Source: UBA668 sp041394605 | GTDB lineage: Bacteria; Actinomycetota; Acidimicrobiia; Acidimicrobiales; Ilumatobacteraceae | Assembly: GCA_041394605.1 (NCBI GenBank) | Contig: JAWKHX010000004.1 | Coordinates: 496,001-560,000 of the forward strand | Direction: 5' to 3' | Length of the DNA stretch: 64,000 bases | Shown: positions 1 to 9,935 of the stretch, one piece after another | Position numbering within the stretch: position 1 is the first letter of the stretch | Layout of the letters: every line of letters starts with the position of its first letter | Position numbers and translations under genes: made by a program | The notes under the pieces: generated by a model | The model's input: only the letters and a program-made list of their open reading frames with translations | Told to the model about the DNA's origin: nothing | Database searches by the model: none

Positions 1-918
1 GCGAGCATGGGCTACGCCATGTGGCCCGCCGATGCGGACTCCGCCGACTGGCTGGTGCAGCGCGCCGACCTGGCCCTCTACGCGGCGAAGTCCGCCCGGG
101 CCTCGATCGTCCGCTACCACCAGGGCATCGACGAGTTCGACCCGCAGCGCCTCGGCCTCGTGGCCGAGTTGCGCCGGGCCATCTCCGCCGGCGATCTGGT
201 GCTGCACTTCCAGCCGAAGGTGGACGCCGTCACGCGCGAGGTGGTGGCGTTCGAGGCGCTGGTGCGGTGGGCGCACCCCACCCGCGGTCTGATCCCGCCC
301 GGCGACTTCATCCCCATCGCCGAGAGCACCGGTCTGATCGGCCCGCTCACCCAGTGGGTGGTGGACACCGCGCTGGCCCAGTTGGCGGCCTGGAACCGTA
401 CCCACCCCGAGCTGTCGATGGCGGTGAACATCTCGGCCCGCAACCTGCGTGACGACCTGCCCGGGTGGATCCTCAACCGCCTCGCCGCTCACCGCGTGAA
501 AGCGTCGCGGCTCGTCCTCGAGATCACCGAGACATCCTTCGCCCACGACCCGGTGCGAGCCACGATGCTGATCGAGGAGCTCAGCGCAGCCGGGGTGGTG
601 GTGAGCCTGGACGACTTCGGCCAGGGCTACACGTCGCTCGGGTCGCTCGGCCACCTGCCGGTGTGCGAGTTGAAGATCGACCGCGGCTTCGTGGTGGCCA
701 TGCAGTCCAGCGCGGAGGACCGGGCGATCGTCGCTTCAGTGGTGGAACTCGGGCACAACCTGGGGCTGAAGGTGGTGGCCGAAGGGGTGGAGAACGAAGA
801 GGTCTGCACGTTGCTGCGCGACCTCGGGTGCGACACCATGCAGGGCTTCCTGTTCTCCCGACCGGTGCCTGCCGACCAGGCGCTGGAACTGGTGGCGACG
901 ATTCCTCAGCCGGCGTAG
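1..918 (+). CDS. GGDEF/EAL cyclic-di-GMP phosphodiesterase, C-terminal part
   Basis: The reading frame is already open at base 1, so this is the 3' part of a longer gene cut by the window edge. The first ~40 residues match the end of a GGDEF domain (ADLALYAAK), followed by a complete EAL domain. The metal and catalytic signatures are all present: EALVRW near residue 83, VNIS, LEITET, LDDFGQGYTSL, LKIDR, AEGVE and the terminal QGFLFSRP. An active EAL domain hydrolyses c-di-GMP to pGpG. Whether the GGDEF half is active cannot be judged because its GGDEF motif lies upstream of the window. The family call is firm; the input signal is unknown. Confidence 0.93.
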   Translation, partial: ASMGYAMWPADADSADWLVQRADLALYAAKSARASIVRYHQGIDEFDPQRLGLVAELRRAISAGDLVLHFQPKVDAVTREVVAFEALVRWAHPTRGLIPPGDFIPIAESTGLIGPLTQWVVDTALAQLAAWNRTHPELSMAVNISARNLRDDLPGWILNRLAAHRVKASRLVLEITETSFAHDPVRATMLIEELSAAGVVVSLDDFGQGYTSLGSLGHLPVCELKIDRGFVVAMQSSAEDRAIVASVVELGHNLGLKVVAEGVENEEVCTLLRDLGCDTMQGFLFSRPVPADQALELVATIPQPA

Positions 919-940
919 ATCGCGGCAGCCCTGGCGACGG

Positions 941-1855
941 TCAGGTCTGGCGGGCCAGCACGGCAGGGGCCGCGGCGGCCAGGTGCTCCACCCAGCCGGC
1001 GGGCGACGACGGTTCCACCAAGGGCAGCACCACGAACTTGCTGGTGCCCACGGCCACGAACTGATCGATCAGCGCCAGCACGGCGTCCCACCCCTGCGGC
1101 ACGAGCACGCCGGGGTCTTCCAGGTCGGGTCGGCGGCGGGCGAGCGTGGCCAGCAGGGCGTCGGGCACCGGCCCGTCGCTGTAGGGGATGAGCGCGCCGA
1201 AGTGCTCGGGGTCGATGGTGCGGCCGTGCTCGGCCGCCACCTGCTCCACCACCTCGCGACCGCGGGCGGCGTCGGCGGGCGTCACGAAGCTCGGTAGCCA
1301 CCCGTCGGACAGCCGGCCCACCCGCTTCAGTTCGCTGGGGGCGATGCCGCCGAGCCAGACGTCCAGATGGGCCTGGCGGGGCTTGGGCAGCACGGCCAGG
1401 TCGTCATAGTGGAAGAACTCGCCGTGGTGGGTCAGCCGTTCCTGTTCCCAGCAGCCACGCACCACCGCCAGCGCCTCGTCGAACCGCTTGGCCCGCTGGC
1501 TGCGGTCCACACCGAACGCCTGCTGCTCCTGCGGGTCGGCCACGCCAAGGCCGAACGCTGGCAGCAGCCGCCCGCCGGACAGGCGGTCCAGCGTGGCCAA
1601 CTCCTTGGCCAGCACCACCGGGTTGCGGCCGGGCAGCACCATCACGCTCATGCCGAACTTCAACCGCCGCGTGCGCCCCGCGGCGAAGGACATGCCGACC
1701 AGCGGGTCGGGGGCCTCGCCGCTGATCCGCTCGCTCAACCACAGGCTGTCGAAGCCGAGGTCTTCCAGCGCATCGACGACGTCGCCGAAGCCGTGGTCGT
1801 TCAGGCGTGTACGCACCCCGAAACCGAACCCGACGCGAACCTTCACGGCCCGCAT
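941..1855 (-). CDS. LLM-class flavin/F420-dependent oxidoreductase
   Basis: A 304-residue single-domain TIM-barrel protein of the bacterial luciferase-like family. It begins with the typical first strand VRVGFGFGVRTR and contains the family blocks DALEDLGFDSLWLSER, LPGRNPVVLAKELATLD, RLLPAFGLG and VWLGG. Actinobacterial members usually use coenzyme F420 and sometimes FMN. The substrate cannot be read from sequence. It is convergent with the preceding EAL gene, with 22 bases between the stops. The ATG at 1855 is preferred, although a GTG three codons later would also fit. It is the first of three members of this family in the window. Confidence 0.88.
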   Translation of the reverse strand: MRAVKVRVGFGFGVRTRLNDHGFGDVVDALEDLGFDSLWLSERISGEAPDPLVGMSFAAGRTRRLKFGMSVMVLPGRNPVVLAKELATLDRLSGGRLLPAFGLGVADPQEQQAFGVDRSQRAKRFDEALAVVRGCWEQERLTHHGEFFHYDDLAVLPKPRQAHLDVWLGGIAPSELKRVGRLSDGWLPSFVTPADAARGREVVEQVAAEHGRTIDPEHFGALIPYSDGPVPDALLATLARRRPDLEDPGVLVPQGWDAVLALIDQFVAVGTSKFVVLPLVEPSSPAGWVEHLAAAAPAVLARQT

Positions 1856-1870
1856 CGTGGCACAGGGACG

Positions 1871-2152
1871 TCAGCGGTGGCGGACCGTGACCCGGGCCGG
1901 CTGGGCCCGCGGTGCGACCTCGACCCGCCTCCAGGCCAGCACGGAGGCGACGACGATGATGCCGACGATCAGCACCGGCTCGGCCACCCGGCCGGCGAGG
2001 CCGAGCGTGACGACCACGGCGATGGCGCTGAGCACGACCGCCAGCTTCACCTGGGCGGCCCAGTCGAACCCGTCACGGGCGATCAGGTGGTGGCGGTCAC
2101 CCTGGTTGGCGGCCGACTGGTCGAGGGTGGTGTGGTGCTGCATGGCGCTCAT
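1871..2152 (-). CDS. small two-helix membrane protein of unknown function
   Basis: A 93-residue protein. Residues 1-30 are hydrophilic and Gln/His-rich. Two hydrophobic segments follow (about residues 34-53 and 58-74) with almost no loop between them, then a basic Arg-rich tail. I do not recognise a family. It lies 15 bases upstream of the luciferase-like oxidoreductase on the same strand and may be co-transcribed. It is divergent from the SDR gene, with which it shares the 87-base spacer 2153-2239. An alternative ATG three codons in would remove only three residues. Confidence 0.6.
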   Translation of the reverse strand: MSAMQHHTTLDQSAANQGDRHHLIARDGFDWAAQVKLAVVLSAIAVVVTLGLAGRVAEPVLIVGIIVVASVLAWRRVEVAPRAQPARVTVRHR

Positions 2153-2239
2153 GCCTCATACGACGTTGCGAACGACTCCATCGTGCACTTTTTCGGGCGG
2201 AATTCTTCGAACTGCAGTCAATGACACAGAATCTCAACC

Positions 2240-3037
2240 ATGACCACCGATTCCGTCATCGATCCGACCGCGGTCGGTAACCCACTCGACTTGTTCCGCC
2301 TCGATGGGCGCACGGTGGTCGTCACCGGCGCGTCGTCCGGGCTGGGCGACCGGTTCGCCCGCGTCGCCCACGCCGTGGGGGCAAACGTGGTGGTGGCGGC
2401 CCGCCGCGCCGATCGGCTGGACGCGCTGGCCGAAGCCCTGCCCGGCACGCTGGCGGTGGCGGCCGATCTCGCCCGTGAGGATGATCGCGAGCGCCTCGTC
2501 GCCGCCGCGCTGGAGCGCTTCGGCCGGGTGGACGTGCTGGTCAACAACGCCGGCATCGGCCAGAAGATGGCCATCGAGGACGAGTCGCTGGACTGGTTCC
2601 GCCAGGTGATGGAGGTCAACGTCACCGCCATCTGGCACCTGTGCAAGCTGGTGGCGCCGGGCATGATCGCCAACGGCGGCGGCAGCATCGTCAACGTCGC
2701 CAGCATGCTCGGCCATGTGGGCTCCTCGCCGGTGAAGCAGGCGCACTACTGCGCGTCCAAGGGTGCGGTGGTCAACCTCACCCGCGAGCTCGCCGCCCAA
2801 TGGGCGCGCAAGGGGGTGCGGGTGAACGCCCTGTGCCCCGGCTGGTTCCAGAGCGAGATGACCGCCGGCATGGAGAGCGACGAGGGCAGCCTGCGGTTCA
2901 TCGCCACCATGTCGCCCATGCCACGCATGGGCGAGGCCCACGAACTGGATGCCGCGCTGCTGTTCCTGGCCGGTTCGGGCAGCACCTTCATGACCGGGCA
3001 GAGCGTCATCGTCGACGGCGGTTGGACCGCGCGCTGA
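2240..3037 (+). CDS. SDR-family NAD(P)-dependent oxidoreductase
   Basis: A 265-residue classical short-chain dehydrogenase. The Rossmann cofactor motif TGASSGLG is at 29-36, NNAG at 102-105, the catalytic Ser in VNVASM near 155, and the YCASK active site with Tyr170 and Lys174. The C-terminal DGGW is also typical. The AARRADR stretch after strand 2 carries arginines, which would favour NADP(H) over NAD(H); this is inference. The substrate is unknown. The PPK2 gene follows 22 bases downstream on the same strand. No clear Shine-Dalgarno sequence is seen before the ATG. Confidence 0.93.
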   Translation: MTTDSVIDPTAVGNPLDLFRLDGRTVVVTGASSGLGDRFARVAHAVGANVVVAARRADRLDALAEALPGTLAVAADLAREDDRERLVAAALERFGRVDVLVNNAGIGQKMAIEDESLDWFRQVMEVNVTAIWHLCKLVAPGMIANGGGSIVNVASMLGHVGSSPVKQAHYCASKGAVVNLTRELAAQWARKGVRVNALCPGWFQSEMTAGMESDEGSLRFIATMSPMPRMGEAHELDAALLFLAGSGSTFMTGQSVIVDGGWTAR

Positions 3038-3059
3038 GGCGGGCGGCTAGGTTTCGATC

Positions 3060-3869
3060 ATGGGCGTCCTCGACAAGCTGGACCTCTCGCAACGCCTCGA
3101 CCGTGAGGAGTACGAGAAGAAGCTCCTCGCCTCCCAACGGCGGTTGCAGCAACTACGACTCACCCTCGGTGGGCAACTCGGCACCGGCCGGGTGGGGCCG
3201 AGCATCCTGGTGGTGATGGAGGGGCCGGACGCGGCCGGTAAGGGCGGCGCCATCCGGGCGATGGTCAGCCATCTCGACCCCCGTCACTACTCCGTCGTCA
3301 ACTACGCGGCCCCCACCCGCGAGGAGAAGCAGCACCACTTCCTGTGGCGCTTCTGGCGCGACCTGCCGACCATGGGCGCGATGTCGGTGTTCGACCGCAG
3401 CTGGTACGGCCGGGTGCTGGTGGAGCGCATCGAGGGCTTCTGCACCAAGACGGAGTGGAAGCGGGCCTACAAGACCATCGAGGACTTCGAAGAGTCGTTG
3501 TGCACCGAGAGCACCATCCTCGTGAAGATGTACATGCACCTGTCCGACGAGGAGCAGCTGCGCCGGTTCCACAACCGTGCGGAGGACCCGCTGAAGCGCT
3601 GGAAGCTCACCGAGGAGGACTGGCGCAACCGGGAGAAGAACCGCGAGTACGAGGCGGCGGCCGAGGAGATGATCGAGCGGACCAGCACCAAACTGGCGCC
3701 GTGGGACGTCATCCCGGCCGAGCAGAAGCGGTTCGCCCGCGTGGCTGCGGTGGACACCTTGGTGCGGCGGCTGGAGGACGGCATGCGCCGGTGGGGCATG
3801 GAGGTGCCGCACATCTCCGAGGCGACGGTGCAGAAGGCTGTGGGCGCCACGGCGAAGTCAGCCGACTGA
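3060..3869 (+). CDS. polyphosphate kinase 2 family protein
   Basis: A 269-residue PPK2-family kinase. Members transfer phosphate between polyphosphate and nucleotides (NMP/NDP to NDP/NTP, or the reverse). The P-loop GPDAAGKGG is at 55-63, the Walker B/catalytic block FDRSWYGR at 111-118, and the lid region DPLKRWKLT near 180. One domain of this length fits class I or III rather than the fused class II, but nucleotide preference cannot be assigned by eye. Its stop overlaps the end of the convergent amidase gene by about a dozen bases. Confidence 0.9.
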   Translation: MGVLDKLDLSQRLDREEYEKKLLASQRRLQQLRLTLGGQLGTGRVGPSILVVMEGPDAAGKGGAIRAMVSHLDPRHYSVVNYAAPTREEKQHHFLWRFWRDLPTMGAMSVFDRSWYGRVLVERIEGFCTKTEWKRAYKTIEDFEESLCTESTILVKMYMHLSDEEQLRRFHNRAEDPLKRWKLTEEDWRNREKNREYEAAAEEMIERTSTKLAPWDVIPAEQKRFARVAAVDTLVRRLEDGMRRWGMEVPHISEATVQKAVGATAKSAD

Positions 3870-5292
3870 CGGCCGGCGGTCGGCCCACGGCTGGGCCGCC
3901 TCCAGCTGCGCGGCCACGCGGAGCAGCACGTCCTCGCGGCCGTAGGCGGCCACCAGTTGCACGCCGATCGGCAGGCCGTCGGCGTTCCAGTACAGGGGTA
4001 GGTTGATGGCCGGCTGGCCACTGGAGTTGAACGCCGGAGTGAAGGGCACGTAGCCGGCGGCGCGGGCCATCGGCGCCATCGGGTGTTCGGGGTTGTTGGC
4101 GAACGTGCCGATCGGCGTGGGCGGCTCGCCGAGCGTGGGGGTGAGCAGGAGGTCCCATCCGTCGGCCCACCACTGCTGCACGGCGCGGCGGAACTCCACG
4201 TTGGCGGCCAGCCCCAGGGCGTAGTCCACCCCGCTGACCTGGCGGGCGAACTCTGCCTGCACCCAGTTCACCGGCTCCACGTCTGCCGGGGTGAGCGAGC
4301 GGCCCAACTGGGCCTCGATGCGGGCGAAGGAAACCCCCATGTTGGTGCTCCACATGGCGCCGAAGCGGCGGGCGAACTCCTGGTTGCGCAGGGCATCCGG
4401 GTAGCCCTCCTCCACCGTGTGGCCGAGCGACGCCAGCAGGCCGGCGGCGTGGCGGGCGGCGGCCGCGCAGTCGTCATGGACGGCCCGCCGAAGGGGTGGT
4501 GGTCCAGCAGGCCGATGCGCAGCCGCCGGGGTCGGCGCCGACCCTGCAGGTACGGGCGGGTCGGGGCGGGGGCGATCATCGCGTCGCCGACCGGGTCCGT
4601 GCACCGCGTCGAGCAGGGCGGCGGTGTCGCGGACGCTGCGGCTGACGCAGTCAACTCCACGACCGACGTTGCTCTCGTCGCGGAATGGCCCGAGCGAGAT
4701 GCGACCCTGCGAGGCTTCGGCCCACCAGCCCACAGCAGGAGGCCGGGATGCGGATGCTGCCGCCGCCGTCGCTGGCGTGGGCGATGGGCACCATGTGCCG
4801 GGCGGCGACGGCCGCGGCGGAGCCACCGCTGACCCGCCGGGGAGTGGCCGGTGTGCCACGGGTTGCGGGTGGGGCCCATGCCGTGGGCTCGGTGCGGGGC
4901 AGGCTGCCGAACTCCGGGCTGTTGGTACGCCTGGCGGTGACCAGCCCGGCAGCCTTGAACTGGGCGACCAGCGTGGTGTCCGCGGTGGAGACGGGTGCGG
5001 CGTCCTTGAGAGCCTGGTTGCCATTGCTGAGCGTCTGCCCTTCGTAGTGCGACCACAGATCCTTCAGCAGGAACGGCACGCCGCGGAACGGGCCGTCGGG
5101 CAGTGGGCCGGCCGCCACCTTGCGTGCGTGGTCGAACCAGCGCATGGTGACCGCGTTCAGCGCGCCGTCCAGCGCGTCGATCCGCTCGATGGCCGCGTCC
5201 AGCAGTTCGGCGGGGGTGACCTGCCCGCTGCGGACCAGTTCGGCCTGGGCGGTGGCGTCGAGCCAGCGGGTGTCGTCGGCGAGGGAACTCAT
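3858..5292 (-). pseudogene. amidase-signature family hydrolase, reading frame broken several times
   Basis: Recognisable amidase-signature sequence runs across the span but in three frames. The N-terminal part from ATG 5292 contains PFLLKD and, further on, SGGSAAAVAA and GSIRIPAS. Between them the stretch GPTRNPWHTGHSP, which should precede SGGSA, is read in another frame. RISLGPFRDESNVG, RIGLLDHHPFGG and the C-terminal half ending at 3858 need further frame switches. Every switch examined is explained by one or two missing bases in short G or C runs, for example near 4720 and 4850. The intact product would be a ~480-residue amide hydrolase with a Ser-Ser-Lys triad. Sequencing error is more likely than real decay. 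Its start is divergent from the MFS gene. Confidence 0.8.
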
Positions 5293-5332
5293 GGTCGAGT
5301 GTGTAGCACTCCGGGATAGGTTGGACCGACCT

Positions 5333-6655
5333 GTGCAGACCGACCCTTCGCCCACCCAGCCTCCATCACCAGCGCCGAGTTCGGCCGTCACCGTTCTGCG
5401 CCATCGCGAGGTGCGCGACCTGCTCGTCGCCAACTTCCTCCTCTACACCGCGGTGTCGCTGCAGGCCGCCGCGTTGATGAAGGAGGTGTACGACATCAGC
5501 GGGCGCAAGGCCGACCTCGGGTGGATCGGCCTGTGCGAGTTCGTGCCGTCGTTCCTGCTGGTGCTCGTTACCGGGCCGCTCGCCGACCGGATGAACCGCA
5601 AGGTGTTGGCCCTCATCGCCATCGGTGTGGAACTGCTGGCCACCGGCGGGCTGATCCTCTACTCGCTGGGCGACCCGCACGAGGTCTGGCCGTTCTTCCT
5701 CATCGCCCTGCTCTACGGCACGGGCCGGGCGTTCGCCGCGCCGGCGATGCGGACCATGCCGCCGATGGTGGCCCCCGAGGGCGAGTTGCCGAAGGTCATC
5801 GCCCTGTACTCGGGCACGTGGACGGCAGCCACCATCCTCGGCCCGGCGGCCAGCGGTCTGCTCTACGCGGTGCGGCCGTCGTTGGCCTACGGCACCACCG
5901 CCGTGCTCATCGTCATCGCCATGGTGATGCTGGCCGACGTGCACTTCCTCCGCCAGCCCGACCCGCCGGCCCCCGACGAGCGGCCGAGCATGCGCCATGC
6001 CATGGAAGGCCTGCGGTTCATCCGCCGCACCCCGATCCTCCTTGCCGCCATCTCGCTGGACCTGTTCGCCGTGCTGTTCGGCGGGGCAGTCGCGCTGCTG
6101 CCCGACATCGCCAAGGAGCGGCTGGGCGTGGGTGACGTCGCATACGGCTTCCTGCGCGCCGCCCCGGGCATCGGCGCCGCGCTGATGGCGGTGGTGCTGG
6201 CCGCCCGGCCGGTCACCCGCCGGGTGGGGCGCACCCTGTTGATCGCCGTCGCCGTGTTCGGTGTGGCCACGGTGGTGCTCGGCCTCACCCGTAGCTACTG
6301 GCTGGCGTTCGTGGCGCTGATGATCCTCGCTTCGGCGGACATGATCAGTGTCTTCATCCGCGGCTCGTTGGTGCCGCTGGTGACGCCGGACGAGAAGCGC
6401 GGCCGGGTGATGGCGGTGGAGAACGTGTTCATCGGGGCGTCCAACGAACTGGGCGCGTTCGAGAGTGGCATCGTGGCCCAGTTGGCGGGCACGCCTGCCA
6501 CGGTGATCGGCGGTGGCGTCGCGACGGTGGTGGTGGTGGGCGCGTGGTGGACGCTGTTCCCGTCGCTGCGCGACGTGGATCGCTTCGAGGACCTGGACCC
6601 CGACGCCCCGGACGCGCCCGACGCGTCTGCAGCGGCGGCCCCCGCTACGCCGTGA
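5333..6655 (+). CDS. MFS transporter (MFS_3/enterobactin-exporter-like)
   Basis: A major facilitator protein of about 440 residues with roughly 12 hydrophobic segments, beginning after a short Pro-rich N-terminus at LLVANFLLYTAVSLQ. The loop 2-3 motif GPLADRMNRK is the MFS A-type signature, and LVTPDEKRGRVMAVENVF is the repeat found before helix 11 in MFS_3 proteins. I start at GTG 5333, preceded by GGGATAGG, because the open frame upstream overlaps the divergent amidase start; TTG 5321 is an alternative. The Asp/Pro-rich tail overlaps the convergent protease stop by about 11 bases. The substrate is unknown. Confidence 0.86.
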   Translation: MQTDPSPTQPPSPAPSSAVTVLRHREVRDLLVANFLLYTAVSLQAAALMKEVYDISGRKADLGWIGLCEFVPSFLLVLVTGPLADRMNRKVLALIAIGVELLATGGLILYSLGDPHEVWPFFLIALLYGTGRAFAAPAMRTMPPMVAPEGELPKVIALYSGTWTAATILGPAASGLLYAVRPSLAYGTTAVLIVIAMVMLADVHFLRQPDPPAPDERPSMRHAMEGLRFIRRTPILLAAISLDLFAVLFGGAVALLPDIAKERLGVGDVAYGFLRAAPGIGAALMAVVLAARPVTRRVGRTLLIAVAVFGVATVVLGLTRSYWLAFVALMILASADMISVFIRGSLVPLVTPDEKRGRVMAVENVFIGASNELGAFESGIVAQLAGTPATVIGGGVATVVVVGAWWTLFPSLRDVDRFEDLDPDAPDAPDASAAAAPATP

Positions 6656-9600
6656 ACGGCGCAGCCTGCCAGCCGGTGACGTCCACGATCAGGTGCACCT
6701 GCTGGGAGGCCAGCACGCAGACCGTGGCGGCCTCCAGGCTGATGACGGCCCCGTTGCTGGCGGCGCTGCCGGGCATGAAGTTCACCGTGCTCACCGTGGG
6801 AGCCGGGCCGGCAGCGGACGCGCACGGCCACATCGTCACCCAGCCGGTGGCGGTGGCGCCCACGACGGTGACGTTGAGCATGGCCGCGTTGGCCACCCCG
6901 CCGGCCGGCACGCCGCCACGGCCCGGAAGCGTGAGCGTGGTGATCACACCGGCGGCCAGCGGGGTGGTGGTGTCGACGCCGGCCAGCAGTTCGGAGGTGC
7001 CCATCTCGCCGGGGCGGGTGTCCAGCAGGCGCAGTGGCTCGGCGCCGGTGACCGTGCTGGCGTAGGTGGCGAACGTGCCGGTGAGGTCCACCACCAGGTG
7101 GGTCTGCTGCGAGGCCCGCACGCAGAACCCGCCGTCGGCCGCCACGGCCAGCACTCCGGCGTTGGCCGTGTTCTGCCCGGTGCGGTAGTTCAGCACGCTC
7201 GTGGACGGCGGCGCTGCGGCGGTCGAGGCGCACGGCCAGGCCTGGAGGTAGCCGTTGGCGCCGGGGGTCACGGCCGCGAGGTTGACGGCCAGCGACGTGA
7301 ACGACCCGGGGGCCGGCAGCCCGGTGGCGGCGGGAACCACGTAGCGGCGCACCTCGCCGGCGGTCAGCGGCAGCGTCTCGTCCACGGGGCGGCCAGGCCG
7401 GCCTGGCTGGGCCGGGTGTCCACCAGACGGGTGGGTGCCGTGAGCGGGGTGTAGCCGCCGGTGTCGGGGAACGAGCCGACGACGTCCAGCACCAGGTGGG
7501 TGGGCCGAGAGGCGAGCACACAGAAGCCGTCGGCGCTCAACGCGACCAACGCGCCATTGGCGATCACCTGCCCTGCGGTGAAGTTCACCGCGGCGGCGGT
7601 GGGCGCCGGGTCGGTGGCGGCGGCGCACGGGTAGACGGTGAGGTACCCGATGGCGGCCTGCTCCACCGTGGTGAGGTTGAGGGCGACGGTGGCGGTGCCG
7701 GCAAGTGCACCCACCGCAGCCAGGTCGTAGCGGCGCACCTCGCCGGCGGCGAAGGGGGTGTCCACGTCGGTGCTCTCCAGCACCCCGGCCTGCCCGGCGT
7801 GGGTGTCCATCAACCGCAGTGGCGTCATCGGGGTGTAGAAGCCGGTGTCGGCCGCCACGAACGCAGTGTGCAGACCGACCCTGCCGCTGCCCTGGACCGG
7901 GTCCGTGAGGCACCGTCGACGGCGAGGTGGTACGTGGTGCCGGCCGTCACCGGGGTGGCCACCTGGCTGAGCACGCCGATGGTGTTGTCGTCGGCCGCCA
8001 CGGGGTCAGCGCACCCACCGACGCGCCGGTGTAGGCGGCGAGCGTGGTGTCGAACTGGGACTGCTGGGTGGCAGCCACCAACAGCCCGTCGGCCGGGGCG
8101 GTGACGTCCCACCACAGCGACCCTGTGCCGGTCTGCCCGGCGTGGGCCGGCTCGCCGGGCTCGTGGGTGGCGGCCCGGCTCGACGTGCGGTCCAGCCCGG
8201 CCGGGTGAGGTCCACCCGGTGGCGGTGGCGAACGCGCCGTTCGGGGCGGCAACCGCAGGGGTGAAACGCGACGGGTGAGCACCGACGTTGCCGCGGGGCG
8301 GGCGCCGGGCCGTCCACGGCGATCCAATAGGGCGTGCCGGCGGTGACGGCGAGGCTGACCAGGCTCCACGGGTTGGTGCCCCCGGCCTGGTCGTTGGCGG
8401 CCACGCTCACCAGGGCACCGCCGCTGCGGCTGTACACGGCCAGCGTGGTGTCGAAGTCCGATCCCTGGGTGGAAAGTTGCAGCGTGCCGGCCACCACCGG
8501 GTGGTGAGGTACCACACCGACGCGCTGCCGGCGCGGCCGGCGTGGGCGGGCTCGCCGGGCTCCAGTGTCGCGCCCGCCGTGGTGCCGGCGACCGGCCCGC
8601 CGAACGGGTTCAGCGTCGCCGCCGCGGCCAGGGCGTCGTTGGCCGGCGGATCGATGGCCGGCAGCACGTGCAGCAGCAGGTTGGGGGCGCCGCCGAGCGT
8701 GCCGGTGATCGTGCCGACGTGGCGGTGCCGGTGAGGAAGTCGCCCACCTGTGCAGGGGTGAGGGTGGGTAGCGGGACAGCACCACGGCTGCCGCGCCGGC
8801 GACGTGCGGGGTGGCCATCGAGGTGCCCGACTTCACCAACGTGCCGCTGCCGGAGTTGGCCAGCGAGGTGATGCCGGGGGCGAACAGGTCCACGCAGGTG
8901 CCGATGTTGCTGAAGCCGGACACATGGTCGCTGGCGTCGGTGCTGCCGACCGTGATCGCCGCCGGCACGGAAGCAGGGCTGAAGTTGCAGGCGTCCTGGC
9001 CGCTGTCGTTGCCGGCGGCCACCACCATGGTGATGCCGTCGTCCACGGCCGCGTTGACCGCGGTGGTCCAGAACGAGGTCAACGAGCCGCCGAGGCTGGC
9101 GTTGAGCACGGCCGGGCCGCTGAGGTGGTCGGCGATCGCCGTGGTCACGCCTTCCAGCGCGTCGACCAGGTAGACGGTGCCGTTGCACTGGGCCACCCGC
9201 ACGGGCACGATCGTCACCGCTTTGGCCACGCCGTAGGTGGCCGAGCCGATGGTGCCGGCCACATGGGTGCCGTGGCTGTTGCAGTCCGTCCGGCCCGTGC
9301 CGTTGTCGACCGTGCTGTAGCCCAGCGTCACCCGGCCGCCGAGGTCGGGGTGGTTGTAGACCCCGGAGTCCAGTACGTACACGGTGACACCGGTGCCGTC
9401 CGCCGGCCAGGTGTAGGCACCGTCCAGCGGCAGGTGCTCCTGATCGATGCGGTCGAGGCCCCACGTGGCGCCGGTCTGGGTGCCACCCGCCGCGTCCTCC
9501 AGCCACAGCACCTCGTCGGCCGCCACGGCCTCCACGCCGGGGTCGGCGCGCAGCGCCATCGCCCCGGCCAGATCGGTCTGCACCACGGTGGCGCCGATCT

Positions 9601-9889
9601 GGCGCAGCCGCCCGGTGAGCGTCACCGGCCGGGTGGCCGCCACCCTGGGCAGCACCGTCTCCGCCCGCTGCCCGTCGCGGAAACGCACGAGATAGCGGCC
9701 CGTCGGCGAGGCCGTGAGGGGTGGGTCGGCGGCACCGGCGGGCCCCACGGCAGTGGGCCGGGCCACAGCGGCGGGCGCCGTGGCGGCGGCCACGGGGGCG
9801 ATGAACGCGGCGAGCACGGCCGCCGTGACCGCGGCGAAACCGGCGGCCCGCTGGGTGGTTCTGGCGGCGCGTCGTGCGGTCAGCGGCAT
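6645..9889 (-). pseudogene. secreted S8 subtilisin-like protease with C-terminal repeats, frame broken several times
   Basis: A signal-peptide-like start at ATG 9889 is followed by a propeptide and a complete subtilase domain with an intact triad: Asp174 (VLDSGV), His207 (HGTHVAG), oxyanion Asn294 (AAGND) and Ser357 (GTSMATPHVAG). After VLSRYP near 8770 the frame shifts, and conserved sequence continues in other frames: LTPAQVGDFLTGTATS, then two repeats of the EPGEPAHAG...FDTTLAVY type (about 8620-7930), then three ~135-residue modules starting R-L-x-D-T and ending VDVxG (about 7860-6645). At least six frame changes are needed. The intact protein would be ~1,080 residues. The conservation between breaks argues for base-calling deletions. 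Confidence 0.8.
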
Positions 9890-9935
9890 GAGCACACGGC
9901 AGTGTCGCACCGCAACACGGTGCGCGGCAACGCGG

